Positions 8,247 through 8,568 of a DNA stretch of 8,568 bases are shown here, in pieces. The notes below the pieces were generated by a model, which saw only the letters and a program-made list of their open reading frames with translations, made no database searches and had not been told where the DNA came from. Origin of the DNA: Anaerolineae bacterium (GTDB lineage Bacteria > Chloroflexota > Anaerolineae > JAADDB01). The translations under genes were made by a program, and so were the position numbers. The stretch lies in assembly GCA_015486895.1 (NCBI GenBank), contig WFQT01000233.1, forward strand, positions 1-8,568, read 5' to 3'. Position 1 is the stretch's first letter. The number at the start of each line of letters is the position of its first letter.

Positions 8247-8453
8247 CTGTCTCCTCCTTGTTATTGATTCAGGCTGGACAGATACCCTCCAGGCTCGGAT
8301 TCTCCTCTACGTGCTCGCAGCAACAGTCAGTGCTTCCCTCGGGTACCCAGATCAAACTCCCTTTCAAGCTCTCAGCACCATCGAAACTTCGACCTTCGAC
8401 CAACCTGTGCCTTAAGTTTACCCTCTTCTGACCTGAATCCTCAACTGAAGTCG
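8247..8453 (-). ncRNA. Candidate bridge RNA region of the second IS110 element
   Basis: This 207-nt leader between the left-end repeat and the transposase start is where IS110-group elements encode the bridge RNA. On the minus strand TGGTGCT (8380-8374) can pair with AGCACTG (8334-8328) as a 7-bp stem including two G-U pairs; it encloses a 39-nt loop that contains the palindrome GGGTACCC (8341-8348). The octamer AAGGTCGA at the element's left junction (8458-8451) is repeated inside the leader (8396-8389), as expected if a guide loop copies the end sequence. A 65-codon open frame overlaps the region but looks like a chance frame. Exact RNA ends unknown. Confidence 0.45.
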
Positions 8454-8465
8454 ACCTTATTTTCA
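8454..8465. repeat. Outer direct repeat of the second IS110 element (5' side of transposase)
   Basis: ACCTTATTTTCA, identical to 6829-6840. It marks the inferred left end of the minus-strand element, 207 nt upstream of the transposase start. Confidence 0.6.
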
Positions 8466-8568
8466 TTCGCTGTGGTGTGCCGTAGGCTCATGATAACTCC
8501 CTTGAAAATAGAATTCAACGTATGACACGACATAGAGCCGCTGAGACGCAGGGCGCTAAGCATAGCCC
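8466..8568. other. Right flank beyond the second IS; no gene recognised
   Basis: The 103 bases hold no supported coding region. TGAAAATA (8503-8510) is the inverse of the last 8 bases of the IS repeat. The last 40 bases (GCCGCTGAGACGCAGGGCGC region) resemble the GC-rich GAGACGCAG-type simple repeats seen between genes in many environmental bacteria, but only a fragment is visible. Confidence 0.3.

Larger units (their letters stand above)
6829..8465 (-). mobile_element. IS110-family insertion sequence (second copy), bracketed by 12-bp direct repeats
   Basis: The element runs on the minus strand. It includes the transposase gene (6900-8246), a 207-nt leader (8247-8453) and a 59-nt right end (6841-6899), bracketed by ACCTTATTTTCA copies. 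With one repeat copy it measures 1625 bp, normal for IS110. IS110 elements generally make no target duplication, so the repeat more likely reflects identity between the element's donor core and the target. A secondary pair, TGAAAATAA (6886-6894) and TTATTTTCA (8457-8465), forms a 9-bp inverted repeat that could be a subterminal feature. Intact, no interruption. Confidence 0.6.

Noticed and set aside
8341..8348. GGGTACCC palindrome as a regulatory site
   Set aside because: A perfect 8-bp palindrome is common by chance, and it lies in the loop of the proposed bridge RNA, where no operator is expected.
5235..8465. A composite transposon formed by the two ISs
   Set aside because: The elements are unrelated at sequence level, adjacent, and enclose no cargo.
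8269..8466. 65-codon minus-strand frame upstream of the second transposase
   Set aside because: It overlaps the likely bridge RNA region and the IS end repeat; the translated sequence is not recognisable.

Overview
The window looks like bacterial chromosome of moderate GC content, with one housekeeping gene, two small conserved genes and two insertion sequences. No marker identifies the taxon. The ClpB sequence and the company of a DUF6125-like gene suggest Chloroflexota (Anaerolineae-like), but this is a guess from general resemblance.

Layout: (1) 1-96, the last 31 codons of an enoyl-CoA hydratase/isomerase (crotonase) family gene. (2) 346-876, a 176-residue DUF6125-like protein with four cysteines in its C-terminal half. 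(3) A 9-bp hairpin at 988-1018 separates it from a convergent gene at 1038-1628, a specialised NusG paralogue (NGN + KOW) with an unusual arginine-rich tail. (4) 1629-2354, about 0.7 kb with no convincing gene, containing an 11-bp repeated motif, several dyads and the 5' region of clpB. (5) 2355-4991, intact clpB (878 aa), followed by an 11-bp GC-rich hairpin. (6) 5025-5234, an unexplained noncoding stretch crowded with small perfect hairpins. (7) Two unrelated IS110-family (DEDD) elements with convergent, tail-to-tail transposase genes: 5403-6704 (+) and 6900-8246 (-). (8) 8466-8568, right flank without a recognised gene.

The most informative new observation concerns the ends of the two insertion sequences. 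The second element is bracketed by a perfect 12-bp direct repeat (6829-6840 and 8454-8465). The first is bracketed by an 11/12 direct repeat (5235-5246 and 6809-6820). If these are the element junctions, the two ISs lie 8 bp apart. Each would then have a 156-207 nt untranslated leader between its left end and the transposase start, where IS110-group elements encode their bridge RNA. Both leaders contain plausible stem-loops.

The genes do not form an obvious pathway. clpB stands alone with its own leader, the NusG paralogue has no downstream operon of its own in the window, and the ISs appear to have used the noncoding region downstream of clpB as a landing site. I see no CRISPR array, tRNA, rRNA or defence system, and I do not claim an undescribed multi-gene system.
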